Origin: Pseudomonadales bacterium
GTDB lineage: Bacteria; Pseudomonadota; Gammaproteobacteria; Pseudomonadales; Azotimanducaceae
Assembly: GCA_022825925.1 (NCBI GenBank)
Contig: JAJDVW010000163.1
Coordinates: forward strand, 60,981-124,980
DNA length: 64,000 nt
Reading direction: 5' to 3'
Shown: positions 10,369 through 18,496 of the stretch, piece by piece
Layout of the letters: every line of letters begins with the position of its first letter
How positions within the stretch are numbered: the first letter of the stretch is position 1
Notes under the pieces: generated by a model
The model's database searches: none
Told to the model about the DNA's origin: nothing
What the model saw: only the letters and a program-made list of their open reading frames with translations
Position numbers and translations under genes: made by a program

Positions 10369-11049
10369 ATGCGTCCGCAAGCTCCAGCGGTCGTCCTGGT
10401 GTCCGGCGGCCTGGATTCCGCCACCACCCTCGCCATCGCACGCGACGCGGGGCTCCGCTGTTTCGCACTGTCCGTGGCGTACGGGCAACGGCACGAAGTC
10501 GAACTGGATGCCGCGCGCCGCGTGGTGGCGGCAGTGGGCGCCGAACAGCACCGCATCGTGTCCATGGACCTGTCGGCCTTCGGCGGCTCCGCCCTGACGG
10601 ACCCGACGATCGCCGTGCCCGAGACCGAGACGGAGGGCATCCCCGTGACCTACGTCCCGGCGAGAAACACCGTCTTCCTTTCCCTCGCCCTCGCCTGGGC
10701 CGAGACCCTCGACGCGCGCGACATCTTCATCGGCGTGAACGCGGTGGACTACTCGGGATACCCCGACTGCCGGCCGGCCTTCATCGAGGCCTTTCGCGCG
10801 CTGGCGGACGTCGCCACTCGCGCCGGAACCGAGGGCGCCAGGTTCAAGATCCACGCCCCCCTCATCGAGCTGACCAAGGCCGAGATCATCATCCGGGGAA
10901 CGGCGCTCGGCGTCGACTACGGCCAGACGGTCTCCTGCTACCAGCCGGACCGCGCCGGCCGGGCCTGCGGGCGGTGCGAGAGCTGCCGCATCCGGCGCGC
11001 GGGTTTCGCGGCAGCGGGTGTGCCGGATCCGACGTCGTACGCCGACTGA
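10369..11049 (+). CDS. queC: 7-cyano-7-deazaguanine synthase QueC
   Basis: 226-aa ATP-dependent ligase that converts CDG to preQ0. PP-loop motif [12 protein letters not shown] at the N-terminus; [18 protein letters not shown] in the middle; C-terminal zinc-binding cysteines in [18 protein letters not shown]. The ATG lies 2 nt after the queE stop, so the two genes form a preQ0 operon attached to the tol cluster. It is the last core gene before the accessory region. Confidence 0.96.
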   Translation: MRPQAPAVVLVSGGLDSATTLAIARDAGLRCFALSVAYGQRHEVELDAARRVVAAVGAEQHRIVSMDLSAFGGSALTDPTIAVPETETEGIPVTYVPARNTVFLSLALAWAETLDARDIFIGVNAVDYSGYPDCRPAFIEAFRALADVATRAGTEGARFKIHAPLIELTKAEIIIRGTALGVDYGQTVSCYQPDRAGRACGRCESCRIRRAGFAAAGVPDPTSYAD

Positions 11050-11128
11050 TCCCAGCGGCGAGACGGTGCCTCGACGACGTGCATCCGGACCGGACACGCC
11101 CAGGCACCATCCCAACAACGACTTAGGC

Positions 11129-11164
11129 GGATTGATAAATTAATCCAACCGGATAAATTTATGG
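11129..11164 (+). promoter_or_regulatory. AT-rich operator-like palindromes upstream of the split ATPase
   Basis: An unusually AT-rich patch in a GC-rich genome. GGATTGATAAATTAATCC (11129-11146; 5-bp arms GGATT/AATCC) is followed 4 nt later by GGATAAATTTATGG, whose core ATAAATTTAT is a perfect palindrome. The two units share GATAAATT. The ATPase ATG follows 38 nt downstream with an AGGAG-type box. This looks like the gene's promoter plus a regulator-binding site. No regulator is assigned. Confidence 0.4.
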
Positions 11165-11201
11165 GATAGGCTAACAGCGGGTTGATCAGGAGCCGTCGCC
11201 A

Positions 11202-11642
11202 ATGCCCGATTACACGAACCCTTTTCGGCCAGGCGCCGGCCACCAACCTCCCTACCTCGCCGGGCGTCAATCAGAGCGACAGCAGGTCCTCAAGCTCCTG
11301 GAACAGGATGTCGTCTTCGAGAATGCGCTCATCACAGGCCTCCGTGGAGTAGGGAAGACCGTGCTGCTCGACTCCCTGAAGCCGTCAGTAGCCAGCGAGA
11401 ACTGGATCTGGATCGGGACGGACCTGAACGAATCGGCGAGCATCAGCGAAGACAACATCGCCACACGGCTTTGCACAGACCTCTCCATCGCCACGTCGAC
11501 CATCGTCGTGTCCGCGGTGACGAAACGACCCACGAACACGCTGACGTACGAGAGGCTCAAATGGATCTACGACCAGACGGCTGGGTTACCGCTGGACAAG
11601 CTCAAGGCCGTCATGGAGGCGGCGTGGGGGCGCTGTCGATGA
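11202..11642 (+). CDS. P-loop ATPase, N-terminal part (frameshifted gene)
   Basis: N-terminal 146 aa of an AAA/Orc-Cdc6-like ATPase. It starts MPDYTNPFRPGAGHQPPYLA and carries Walker A in ITGLRGVGKTVLLD. The frame closes just after KAVMEAAWG. In the -1 frame the protein continues as ALSMTGARGIVFAYDEAQ, so the break lies in the GGGGG run at about 11624-11628 and is best explained by loss of one G. The start is supported by an AGGAG box. Function is unknown; such stand-alone ATPases are common in defence and mobile regions. Confidence 0.7.
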   Translation: MPDYTNPFRPGAGHQPPYLAGRQSERQQVLKLLEQDVVFENALITGLRGVGKTVLLDSLKPSVASENWIWIGTDLNESASISEDNIATRLCTDLSIATSTIVVSAVTKRPTNTLTYERLKWIYDQTAGLPLDKLKAVMEAAWGRCR

Positions 11643-12376
11643 CAGGCGCCCGCGGGATCGTCTTCGCATACGACGAGGCACAGAACCTGACGGATCACGC
11701 GGCGAAGGAGCGTTTTCCCCTCTCCCTCCTGCTCGACACATTTCAGTCGCTCCAGAGAAAGGGACTGCCGGTGCTCCTTGTGCTTACCGGTTTGCCGACC
11801 CTCTTCCCGAAGCTGGCTCAGGCCCGGACATTCTCCGAGCGGATGTTCCGCTCGATCTTCCTGAGTCGACTGTCGCGAGACGAGAGCCGCGAGGCCATCC
11901 TGAAGCCGATTGCGGACACCGACTCCGTCCGACTGAGCGACCAGTCGGTGGACACGGTCGTCAACCTCTCGAACGGCTACCCGTACTTCATCCAGTTCAT
12001 CTGCCGCGAGGTCTATGACGCGTTCATTCGACGGCTGGACAAGGGCGAGCGAGCGAGCGTTCCCGTCGCAGACATCGAGCGAAAGCTGGACACGGACTTC
12101 TTCGCGGGCCGATGGGCCAAGACCACCGACCGGCAACGGGACCTGTTATCGGTCATCGCTCAGCTCGACAGCCGCGACGCAGAGTTCACGGTGCAAGAGA
12201 TCGTCGAAAAGGCCCGGGAACTGTCGATCAGGGGCTTCAGCAGCAGCCACACGAATCAGATGCTGTCGGCCCTGGGCTCGCAGGGGCTGGTGTTCAAGAA
12301 CAGGCATGGCAAGTACCTGTTCGCGGTGCCACTCCTCGCCGGATACATCAGGCGGCAGCACCCCATCGGCGCGTAA
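11639..12376 (+). CDS. P-loop ATPase, C-terminal part (frameshifted gene)
   Basis: Continuation of the preceding ATPase in the -1 frame. It has Walker B GIVFAYDEAQN, sensor-like LVLTGLPTLFPKL, then an AAA lid (LSRLSRDESREAILKP, SNGYPYFIQFICREVYDAF). A C-terminal winged-helix-like domain follows (QEIVEKARELSIRGFSSSHT, then GLVFKNRHGKYLFAVPLLAG). Repaired total is about 391 aa. The first ATG of this frame overlaps the upstream stop as ATGA, so separate re-initiation is formally possible, but this half lacks Walker A and could not hydrolyse ATP alone. Confidence 0.65.
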   Translation: MTGARGIVFAYDEAQNLTDHAAKERFPLSLLLDTFQSLQRKGLPVLLVLTGLPTLFPKLAQARTFSERMFRSIFLSRLSRDESREAILKPIADTDSVRLSDQSVDTVVNLSNGYPYFIQFICREVYDAFIRRLDKGERASVPVADIERKLDTDFFAGRWAKTTDRQRDLLSVIAQLDSRDAEFTVQEIVEKARELSIRGFSSSHTNQMLSALGSQGLVFKNRHGKYLFAVPLLAGYIRRQHPIGA

Positions 12377-12430
12377 GGGGAGCCGGAGGCAGCCACCACG
12401 CCCGTTCGGTGCGGTTTCCGCAGAGAGAGC

Positions 12431-12480
12431 GGCGCTTGGTCGGCCGTCTTGGACTCGAACCGAGGACCAAACGAGTTAGA
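12431..12480 (+). repeat. Degenerate copy of tRNA-Lys 3' half (candidate attachment site)
   Basis: This 50-bp stretch matches 24402-24450, the 3' half of the tRNA-Lys gene plus its CCA end and flank, with about four substitutions and one inserted A. Both copies have the same orientation. The remainder of the tRNA is missing here. Integrases that target tRNA 3' ends leave exactly this kind of partial copy at the far end of an island. I see no gene in 12377-12622 other than this repeat. Confidence 0.7.
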
Positions 12481-12622
12481 CCGGGAGGGATTCGCCGGGG
12501 GCGAGCATCCCGAGCCGACGGCGTTACGTTATCAGTCGGCCGCAGGAACGAATGCCCAGCAGTTGACGGATGAACTGTATCGTGACAAGCTACACAATAC
12601 GATTCGAGTCGGGATAACGCCA

Positions 12623-12787
12623 ATGAGTGAACCCCACGCCGACCATCCGGGCAAGCATGTGCGCTCCAGCATCATACCGGAGGGCGTGTCAGTCACGAGA
12701 GCCGCAAAGATGATGGGTGTGGGTCGTCCCGCGCTCTCCAATCTCCTCAACGGGAATGCCGCCTTGTCGCCGCAAATAGCTGCCTGA
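12623..12787 (+). CDS. HigA-like HTH N-terminal fragment of the large broken gene
   Basis: 54-residue Xre/HigA-type helix-turn-helix: HPGKHVRSSIIPEGVSV, then TRAAKMMGVGRPALSNLLNG and LSPQIAA. It ends at a TGA (12785-12787) that occupies a position where the HigA family usually has Arg (AARLxxAFG), so a CGA to TGA change is likely. The same frame continues after the stop with LQRAFGADANELLALQAAYD, the rest of the HigA fold, into the large downstream protein. It is therefore the N-terminus of one gene rather than a separate antitoxin. An imperfect inverted repeat (ATCGT...ACGAT) lies about 25 nt upstream of the ATG. Confidence 0.6.
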   Translation: MSEPHADHPGKHVRSSIIPEGVSVTRAAKMMGVGRPALSNLLNGNAALSPQIAA

Positions 12788-12823
12788 CTTCAGCGCGCAT
12801 TTGGCGCGGATGCCAACGAACTG

Positions 12824-15715
12824 TTGGCGCTGCAGGCGGCGTACGACGCGACGCGCCGGGTTAGCGAACAGGCCCTTTCCACTTCGACGCGCTCGTTCGT
12901 ACCGCCATTCCTGAGGGTCAAGGCGAACGAGCTTGAAGAATGGGCCAACACGCACGAGGCACGCGACCTCCTGCCCGTCTTCCTGAGGATACTGGTGAAC
13001 TCCACCTGTGGCGGGCTCAGCCTCCTGGACTTCCCCGGGCACGACGATGCCCAGCGGCCGGGCTGGGACGGTCGAGTCCATACTTACGAGGGCAACCCAT
13101 GGGTACCAGAGGGGCTTTCCGGCTGGGAGTTCGGAACCAATCGGCGAATCTCAACGAAGGCTGACCAAGACTACGCCCAGCGAACGAAGGACATCTCCGA
13201 AGCCGAGCGACGGCAGACGGCGTTCGTGTTCGTAACTCCGCGCCGCTGGCACGCCAAGGCCACCTGGGTTCGGGACCGACAGGCCGAAGGGCGATGGCGG
13301 ACCGTGCTGGCATGGGATGCCAGCGATCTTGAGCAGTGGTTAGAGCAGTCGATCTCCGCCCAAGCATGGTTCGGGGCTTGCCGTGGTCGCAAGATGCCCG
13401 GAGTGAAGTCGCTCGACCGGTGTTGGATCGAGTGGTGCGCTGACTGCAATCCGTCGATCACCCACGACCTCTTTTGCGAGGCTATCTCTGCATTCGGCAA
13501 GAAGGTCCGCGAACACCTAGGCGACTCCAGCGGAGGTCTTATGCGCATCGTTGCGGACTCCCGCCAGGAGGGGTTGGCATTCCTCTCCGCCCTGCTCTCC
13601 GAGAAGGGCGATGCGGTTTTCCGCGATCGGATCGTCGTGTTCACCCAAGAAGGACCGCTCTCCGAACTCGCTGTCGGTTCTCCCGGCTTTATCCCCGTTG
13701 TCACGGCACCCGAGATCGAGAGGGAACTGGTGCAGGGCGGCATCGACGCGACCGGCTTCGTCGTTGAGCCCCGGACTGCCGTCCAGCACGAGTCCTGCCT
13801 TACCTTGGAGCCACTGAGCGAACGTGCATTCGCGGTAGCTCTCGCATCGATGGACTTGGACGTGGAGCAGATCGAACGCTTGGACCGAGCGTCCGGACGA
13901 TCTCTCACGGTGCTCCGTCGCCGGCTCGCGCGAAGCGACACGATACGGTCGCCGGAATGGAGTTCGGATGAGGAGCTTGCTCGCATGCTCATTCCGATGA
14001 TGCTCGCAGGTGCTTGGGTCGCGGACAAGGACGCCGACCGATATCTGATGGTGGAATTGGCCGGATGCAACAGCTACGAGGAGCTGGAGAGGGGGTTCAT
14101 CCGACTGCTCAATTTAGAGGACTCACCCGTGTGGACCGTGGGAGGCTTCCGAGGAGTCGTCTCGAAAGTTGACGCCCTTTTCGGGGTCCACTCATGGATG
14201 TCAGATGACCAGATCCAGAGGTTCGTCGAGGTGGCCGAAGTTGTGCTCTCGGAACGGGATCCGGCCTTGGATCTGGCCAAGGACAAGCGATGGGCATCCG
14301 TACTGTACGGTAAGGCCAGGGAGATATCGGCACCTTTGAGGAAGGGTGTCGCAGAGACCTTGGTGCTGTTGGCAATCCACGGCCACAGGCTCGTCGGAGA
14401 ACGGTCCGGTCAGGATCCCGAAAGCAAGGTTGCGGAGCTTGTCCGCAGGTTGCTCGACCCTCTGAGCCCCGATGGGCTACTGTCACAGTCCTCGAACCTA
14501 CCCCTCTACGCGGAGGCTGCCCCGGAAACCTTCCTCAAGATCTTCGAGCGCGACCTCTCGGAGACAGGCCCCGTGGTCACGGCGCTAATGGGGCCCACCA
14601 GCGATGTGCTGTTCGAAAGGAGTAATCGGGTCGACCTCCTCTGGGCCTTGGAACTGCTTGCCTGGCGCCCCGAATGGCTCGCTCGCGTTGTCGCCCTGCT
14701 CGGCATCTTGGCGGAACTCGAGCCTGACGACAACCTGGCGAACAAGCCGAGCCAGAGCCTTCGGGCGATCTTTCGGTCCTGGATGCCTCAAACCGCCGCA
14801 CCTGTCGAACAGCGGATCGCGGTCTTCGACTCTCTGGTGCGGGAGCACCCGACGATCGCCTGGCCAATCGCAACCTCCCAGTTCGAGCCCGGGCCGAAGC
14901 ACGGCGACTACTCGCGCAAGCCCCGATGGCGCGACTACGCGCTGGGGTTCGGCGAGCAGGTGACCAACGGTGAGGGGCACGCGTTCGTCATCCATTGCGT
15001 CCAAACGTGCCTCGACTGGACATCGCACACTCGCGAGACTTTAGCTGACCTCATGCAAAGCACAGAACGGCTCGGTTCGGACTACCTTGCGCAGCTCACC
15101 AGGGTGCTTGCCGAATGGGCCGCCCGTGCAGAGGATCGGGACCGGGCTTGGCTTCGCGAGCGGATCAGAGTCTCGGCAAGGCGGACAAGGCGACGCATGT
15201 CGCACGACAAACTCCCTGCAGAACACGCCGAAAAAAGCGCTCTGATAGCGCGCCGCGCCTTCGAGTTACTGGAGCCCGCGAATCCAGTGTGGAAGCACTG
15301 GTGGCTTTTTCAGAACGATTGGGTCGAGGAGTCGTGGGACGACTTGGAGAAAGACATCGACCTCGACCTGCACACCAAACGCACGAGAGCGTTGCGCGCA
15401 GAAGCGGTGCACGAAGTCCTGCTCGCGTCCGGGCACGAGGGTATCCTGCGGCTCGCGCTCTCCGGTAATGGCGCAAACGCCGCCGGACGAAGCGTAGCGG
15501 AAGCCATACCAGACGAGGCGCACGTCTGGAGTTCCTTGCCGACGCGATCGAAGATGGGGACCTTCTTGCATCCACGCCTCACCAGCTCCTTGTTGCCGGG
15601 TTTCTTCAGGGCGTCGGGGAAACAAACGCCATCCGCCTCGTGGAGCTGCTCTTGCCCAAGGTCAGCCAAGAAATCGGCGTCAAGCTCCTGTGCCTGTGCG
15701 CCTTTGAAAGACTAG
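12824..15715 (+). CDS. Large unknown protein, main fragment (HTH-fused, nuclease-like N-terminal domain)
   Basis: 963-residue frame beginning in the second half of the HigA-like domain. Residues ~80-190 read GWDGRVHTYEG ... GLSGWEFGTNRRISTKADQDY ... FVFVTPRRWHAKATWV ... WDASDLEQWLEQS. The D ... E ... K spacing is reminiscent of a degenerate PD-(D/E)XK nuclease core (inference). It is followed by an alpha-helical region of several hundred residues with no Walker A that I can see. The last ~60 residues, from about 15.53 kb on, are out of frame (Ser/Cys-rich nonsense). The next frame instead gives LEFLADAIEDGDLLASTPHQ and runs on to 16692. I do not recognise a named family. The setting beside a type I RM operon suggests a defence role. 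Confidence 0.55.
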   Translation: MALQAAYDATRRVSEQALSTSTRSFVPPFLRVKANELEEWANTHEARDLLPVFLRILVNSTCGGLSLLDFPGHDDAQRPGWDGRVHTYEGNPWVPEGLSGWEFGTNRRISTKADQDYAQRTKDISEAERRQTAFVFVTPRRWHAKATWVRDRQAEGRWRTVLAWDASDLEQWLEQSISAQAWFGACRGRKMPGVKSLDRCWIEWCADCNPSITHDLFCEAISAFGKKVREHLGDSSGGLMRIVADSRQEGLAFLSALLSEKGDAVFRDRIVVFTQEGPLSELAVGSPGFIPVVTAPEIERELVQGGIDATGFVVEPRTAVQHESCLTLEPLSERAFAVALASMDLDVEQIERLDRASGRSLTVLRRRLARSDTIRSPEWSSDEELARMLIPMMLAGAWVADKDADRYLMVELAGCNSYEELERGFIRLLNLEDSPVWTVGGFRGVVSKVDALFGVHSWMSDDQIQRFVEVAEVVLSERDPALDLAKDKRWASVLYGKAREISAPLRKGVAETLVLLAIHGHRLVGERSGQDPESKVAELVRRLLDPLSPDGLLSQSSNLPLYAEAAPETFLKIFERDLSETGPVVTALMGPTSDVLFERSNRVDLLWALELLAWRPEWLARVVALLGILAELEPDDNLANKPSQSLRAIFRSWMPQTAAPVEQRIAVFDSLVREHPTIAWPIATSQFEPGPKHGDYSRKPRWRDYALGFGEQVTNGEGHAFVIHCVQTCLDWTSHTRETLADLMQSTERLGSDYLAQLTRVLAEWAARAEDRDRAWLRERIRVSARRTRRRMSHDKLPAEHAEKSALIARRAFELLEPANPVWKHWWLFQNDWVEESWDDLEKDIDLDLHTKRTRALRAEAVHEVLLASGHEGILRLALSGNGANAAGRSVAEAIPDEAHVWSSLPTRSKMGTFLHPRLTSSLLPGFFRASGKQTPSASWSCSCPRSAKKSASSSCACAPLKD

Positions 15716-16692
15716 TGTGGTCCAAGGTGGAGGCGATGGGCAATACCGTGGCCCGCATGTACTGGACCACAGTGCAGCCATTCTGGAGGAAGCACCTCCA
15801 TGACGACATTAACTACGCCACTCGGCGACTCCTTGAGTTCGGACGGCCGCGGGCAGCGTTGGACTACGCACATCTCGACTGGGGGCGAGTCGAGTCCGAG
15901 TACATTCACGGGATCTTGGCAGGACTGCCTCAATCCAACGAGCCGAGCCTGTCCAGCGACCGACTAGACACTTACGCCATCCAGCAGGCATTCAAGGTAC
16001 TCGGAGAACGAGGTGCTTTGACCCAAGCGGAGTTGGCCCGGCTGGAATTCCTCTACCTGGAACTGTTTTGGCTTGAAGAAGAAGGCGGCCCACCCAACCT
16101 GGAGAAAGAGATCGAGGCCAATCCTGACCTGTTCTGCCAGGCGATTGCGCTGGCCTACCGGCCCGAAAATGACAGCGACCGGCGAGAACTCGCGGAAGAC
16201 GAGAGGAACGCAGCCCACAAGGCATACAGGTTGCTCGACACACTCACTCGTGTCCCCGGGCACGACACCGACGGGACTCTGAGGTCGGACAAGCTGACGA
16301 ACTGGATCCGTAAGGCGCAGCAACTATGTGACTCTAACGGACGTAGGCCGATAGGTGACGAACAGATTGGGCAGCTATTGTCGAACGCGCCGATGGGAGA
16401 CGACGGGGTCTGGCCCTGCGTTCCAGTCCGAGAAACTCTGGAAGCGGTTTCGAACGACGACATCGCTCTGGGTTTCGAGATAGGCCGACGAAACTCACGC
16501 GGAGCACACGTGCGCGCCGGGGGCGGAACCCAAGAAAGGGAACTCGCCGGACAATACACCGAGTGGGCGAAGGCTTGTGATTACACATACCCCAAGACCG
16601 CGGCAACCTTGAGGCAAATCGCGTCGGCCTACGAGCGCGAGGCGCAATGGCACGATGAGGAGTCTGCGGCGCAACGACGTCTTGGCTATTGA
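15640..16692 (+). CDS. Large unknown protein, C-terminal fragment (after frameshift)
   Basis: C-terminal ~350-390 aa of the same protein in a different frame. Coding character begins near 15526 (LEFLADAIEDGDLL); the first start codon is the GTG at 15640. Helix-rich sequence with RMYWTTVQPFWRKHLHDDIN, then AIQQAFKVLGERGALTQAEL and GFEIGRRNSRGAHVRAGGG. It ends with repeated short helices (YPKTAATLRQIASAYEREAQ). No catalytic motif is evident. Repairing the stop at 12785 and the frameshift near 15.5 kb would give one protein of about 1,350 aa from 12623 to 16692. Confidence 0.55.
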   Translation: MELLLPKVSQEIGVKLLCLCAFERLVWSKVEAMGNTVARMYWTTVQPFWRKHLHDDINYATRRLLEFGRPRAALDYAHLDWGRVESEYIHGILAGLPQSNEPSLSSDRLDTYAIQQAFKVLGERGALTQAELARLEFLYLELFWLEEEGGPPNLEKEIEANPDLFCQAIALAYRPENDSDRRELAEDERNAAHKAYRLLDTLTRVPGHDTDGTLRSDKLTNWIRKAQQLCDSNGRRPIGDEQIGQLLSNAPMGDDGVWPCVPVRETLEAVSNDDIALGFEIGRRNSRGAHVRAGGGTQERELAGQYTEWAKACDYTYPKTAATLRQIASAYEREAQWHDEESAAQRRLGY

Positions 16693-17017
16693 TCCACATC
16701 GCGTGTTCGTCTTCCGATGGTCAATCGTCGACTCGGAAGCTCTGGCTCGGCGGCATGGCTCTGGTGGCGGGGCGAACAGTGCGCTGGTCGTCTAGCCGAA
16801 CTGGTCGGTGGGCTTCCCCCATGACGGTTCGGAACGCCTCCACCATTCTCGCGGGTCCCGGCAGCAAAGGGGTCCAACCCGTCATGCAGTACCATGGTAT
16901 CCGGATGGGTCGGCTCCGCGTCCCGACACTGCCACGACCTGCACTCTGCCCAAGTGGTTCTCGCCTCCGGGGCAAGGTCGGCTTGAGCAGTCGATGGAGC
17001 AAAGCGAGAAATGAAGC
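16693..17017 (+). other. Gene-free spacer before hsdM
   Basis: About 325 bp with no convincing gene on either strand. The long minus-strand frame here is the antisense of hsdM. It should contain the hsdM promoter; I see no clear -35/-10 pair. A short palindrome TACCATGGTA lies near 16890-16900. Confidence 0.4.
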
Positions 17018-18496
17018 ATGATCACCGGTGAACTCAAATCCAAAGTGGACCGCATCTGGAACGCCATGTGGTCCGGGGGCATCTCGAACCCGCTGTCGGT
17101 CATCGAGCAACTCACCTACCTCCTTTTCATCAAGGGGCTGGACGAGCTGCACACACGCAAGGAGCACCAGGCCGCCCGCACCGGCCGCCCGATCGAGGCG
17201 CCGGTGTTCGCCGCGGGCCAGGACGCTCTGCGCTGGTCGCACTTCAAGCAGCTTGCGATGTTCGAGACGGTCCGTGACGAGGTGTTCCCCTTCATCAAGT
17301 CCCTGGGCGGAGCGGGGGACTCGGGCGAGGGTTCGACCTATACCCATCACATGCAGGACGCCCTTTTCATGATGCCCACCGCGCGCGTGCTGGCGAGCGT
17401 GGTCGACCAGCTCGACGACATAGACATGGCCGACCGGGACACCAAGGGCGATCGCTACGAATACATGCTCGGCAAGATTGCGACCGCCGGGCAGAACGGG
17501 CAGTTCCGCACGCCCCGCCACATTATCAAGCTGATGGTAGAGATGACGGCGCCGACGCCGAACGACGTCATCTGCGATCCCGCGTGCGGAACGGCCGGCT
17601 TCTTGGTCGCGGCTTCCGAGTATCTTGTCGCGCACCACGGCGACCGCATCTACCAGAACGCGGACGCGCACCGCCGGTTCAACGAGGGTACCTTTCACGG
17701 CTACGACTTCGACACCACCATGCTCCGCATCGGCAGCATGAACATGCTGCTGCACGGTGTGGAGAATCCGGACATCCGCTACAAGGACTCCCTGGCCCAA
17801 ACCGATTTTTCGGAAGCGGGCGACGACGCCGAGCGATACTCGCTGATCCTCGCCAATCCGCCGTTTGCGGGCAGCCTTGACTACGAGTCCACGGCCAAGG
17901 ACCTCCAACAGGTCGTCAAGACGAAGAAGACCGAGCTGCTGTTCGTTGCCCTGTTCCTGCGCCTGCTACAGACCGGCGGGAGGGCCGCGGTCATCGTACC
18001 CGACGGCGTACTCTTCGGGTCGAGCAACGCGCACCGGACCCTGCGCAGGATTCTTGTGGAAGAGCAGAAGCTCGACGCCATCGTCTCGATGCCCTCGGGC
18101 GTCTTCAGACCTTACGCCGGCGTCTCTACCGCCATCCTGCTTTTCACCAAGACAAACTCCGGGGGCACGGACGATGTCTGGTTTTACGACATGCAGGCAG
18201 ACGGCTACTCGCTCGACGACAAACGCACGCCGCAACCCGATGACAACGACCTTACGGACATCCTTACTCGCTGGCAAAGCCTCGAGAAGGAGTGTGGGCG
18301 CGGGCGGGCGGACCCGAGTTTCCTCGTCTCGAAGACCGAGATCGCGGACAACGACTACGATCTTTCCGTTAACCGCTACAGGGAGGTGCACCACGAAGAG
18401 GTCCAGTACGACCCGCCGAAGATGATCATGGCTCGACTAGCTGCGCTGGAGACTGAGATCGCGAAGAGCCGCGCGGAACTGCAGGCGCTGTTGTGA
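17018..18496 (+). CDS. hsdM: Type I restriction-modification system, DNA methyltransferase subunit HsdM
   Basis: 492-aa N6-adenine methyltransferase. N-terminal HsdM helical domain (IWNAMWSGGISNPLSVIEQL), then SAM-binding motif I DPACGTAGF (Asp187) and catalytic motif IV NPPF (Asn280). The C-terminal part (YDLSVNRYRE ... RLAALETEIAKSRAELQALL) contacts HsdS. Protects host DNA and is needed for restriction by HsdR. The stop overlaps the hsdS start codon. Intact, with codon use closer to the core genome than the TRD regions of hsdS. Confidence 0.95.
   Translation: MITGELKSKVDRIWNAMWSGGISNPLSVIEQLTYLLFIKGLDELHTRKEHQAARTGRPIEAPVFAAGQDALRWSHFKQLAMFETVRDEVFPFIKSLGGAGDSGEGSTYTHHMQDALFMMPTARVLASVVDQLDDIDMADRDTKGDRYEYMLGKIATAGQNGQFRTPRHIIKLMVEMTAPTPNDVICDPACGTAGFLVAASEYLVAHHGDRIYQNADAHRRFNEGTFHGYDFDTTMLRIGSMNMLLHGVENPDIRYKDSLAQTDFSEAGDDAERYSLILANPPFAGSLDYESTAKDLQQVVKTKKTELLFVALFLRLLQTGGRAAVIVPDGVLFGSSNAHRTLRRILVEEQKLDAIVSMPSGVFRPYAGVSTAILLFTKTNSGGTDDVWFYDMQADGYSLDDKRTPQPDDNDLTDILTRWQSLEKECGRGRADPSFLVSKTEIADNDYDLSVNRYREVHHEEVQYDPPKMIMARLAALETEIAKSRAELQALL

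Noticed and set aside
11624..11642. Programmed -1 frameshift producing a full-length ATPase
   Set aside because: There is no A/U-rich slippery heptamer or downstream pseudoknot that I can see; a simple indel in the G run explains the break.
12431..12480. A functional second tRNA gene
   Set aside because: Only the 3' half is present; the D-arm and 5' acceptor strand are missing and the T-stem has a mismatch.
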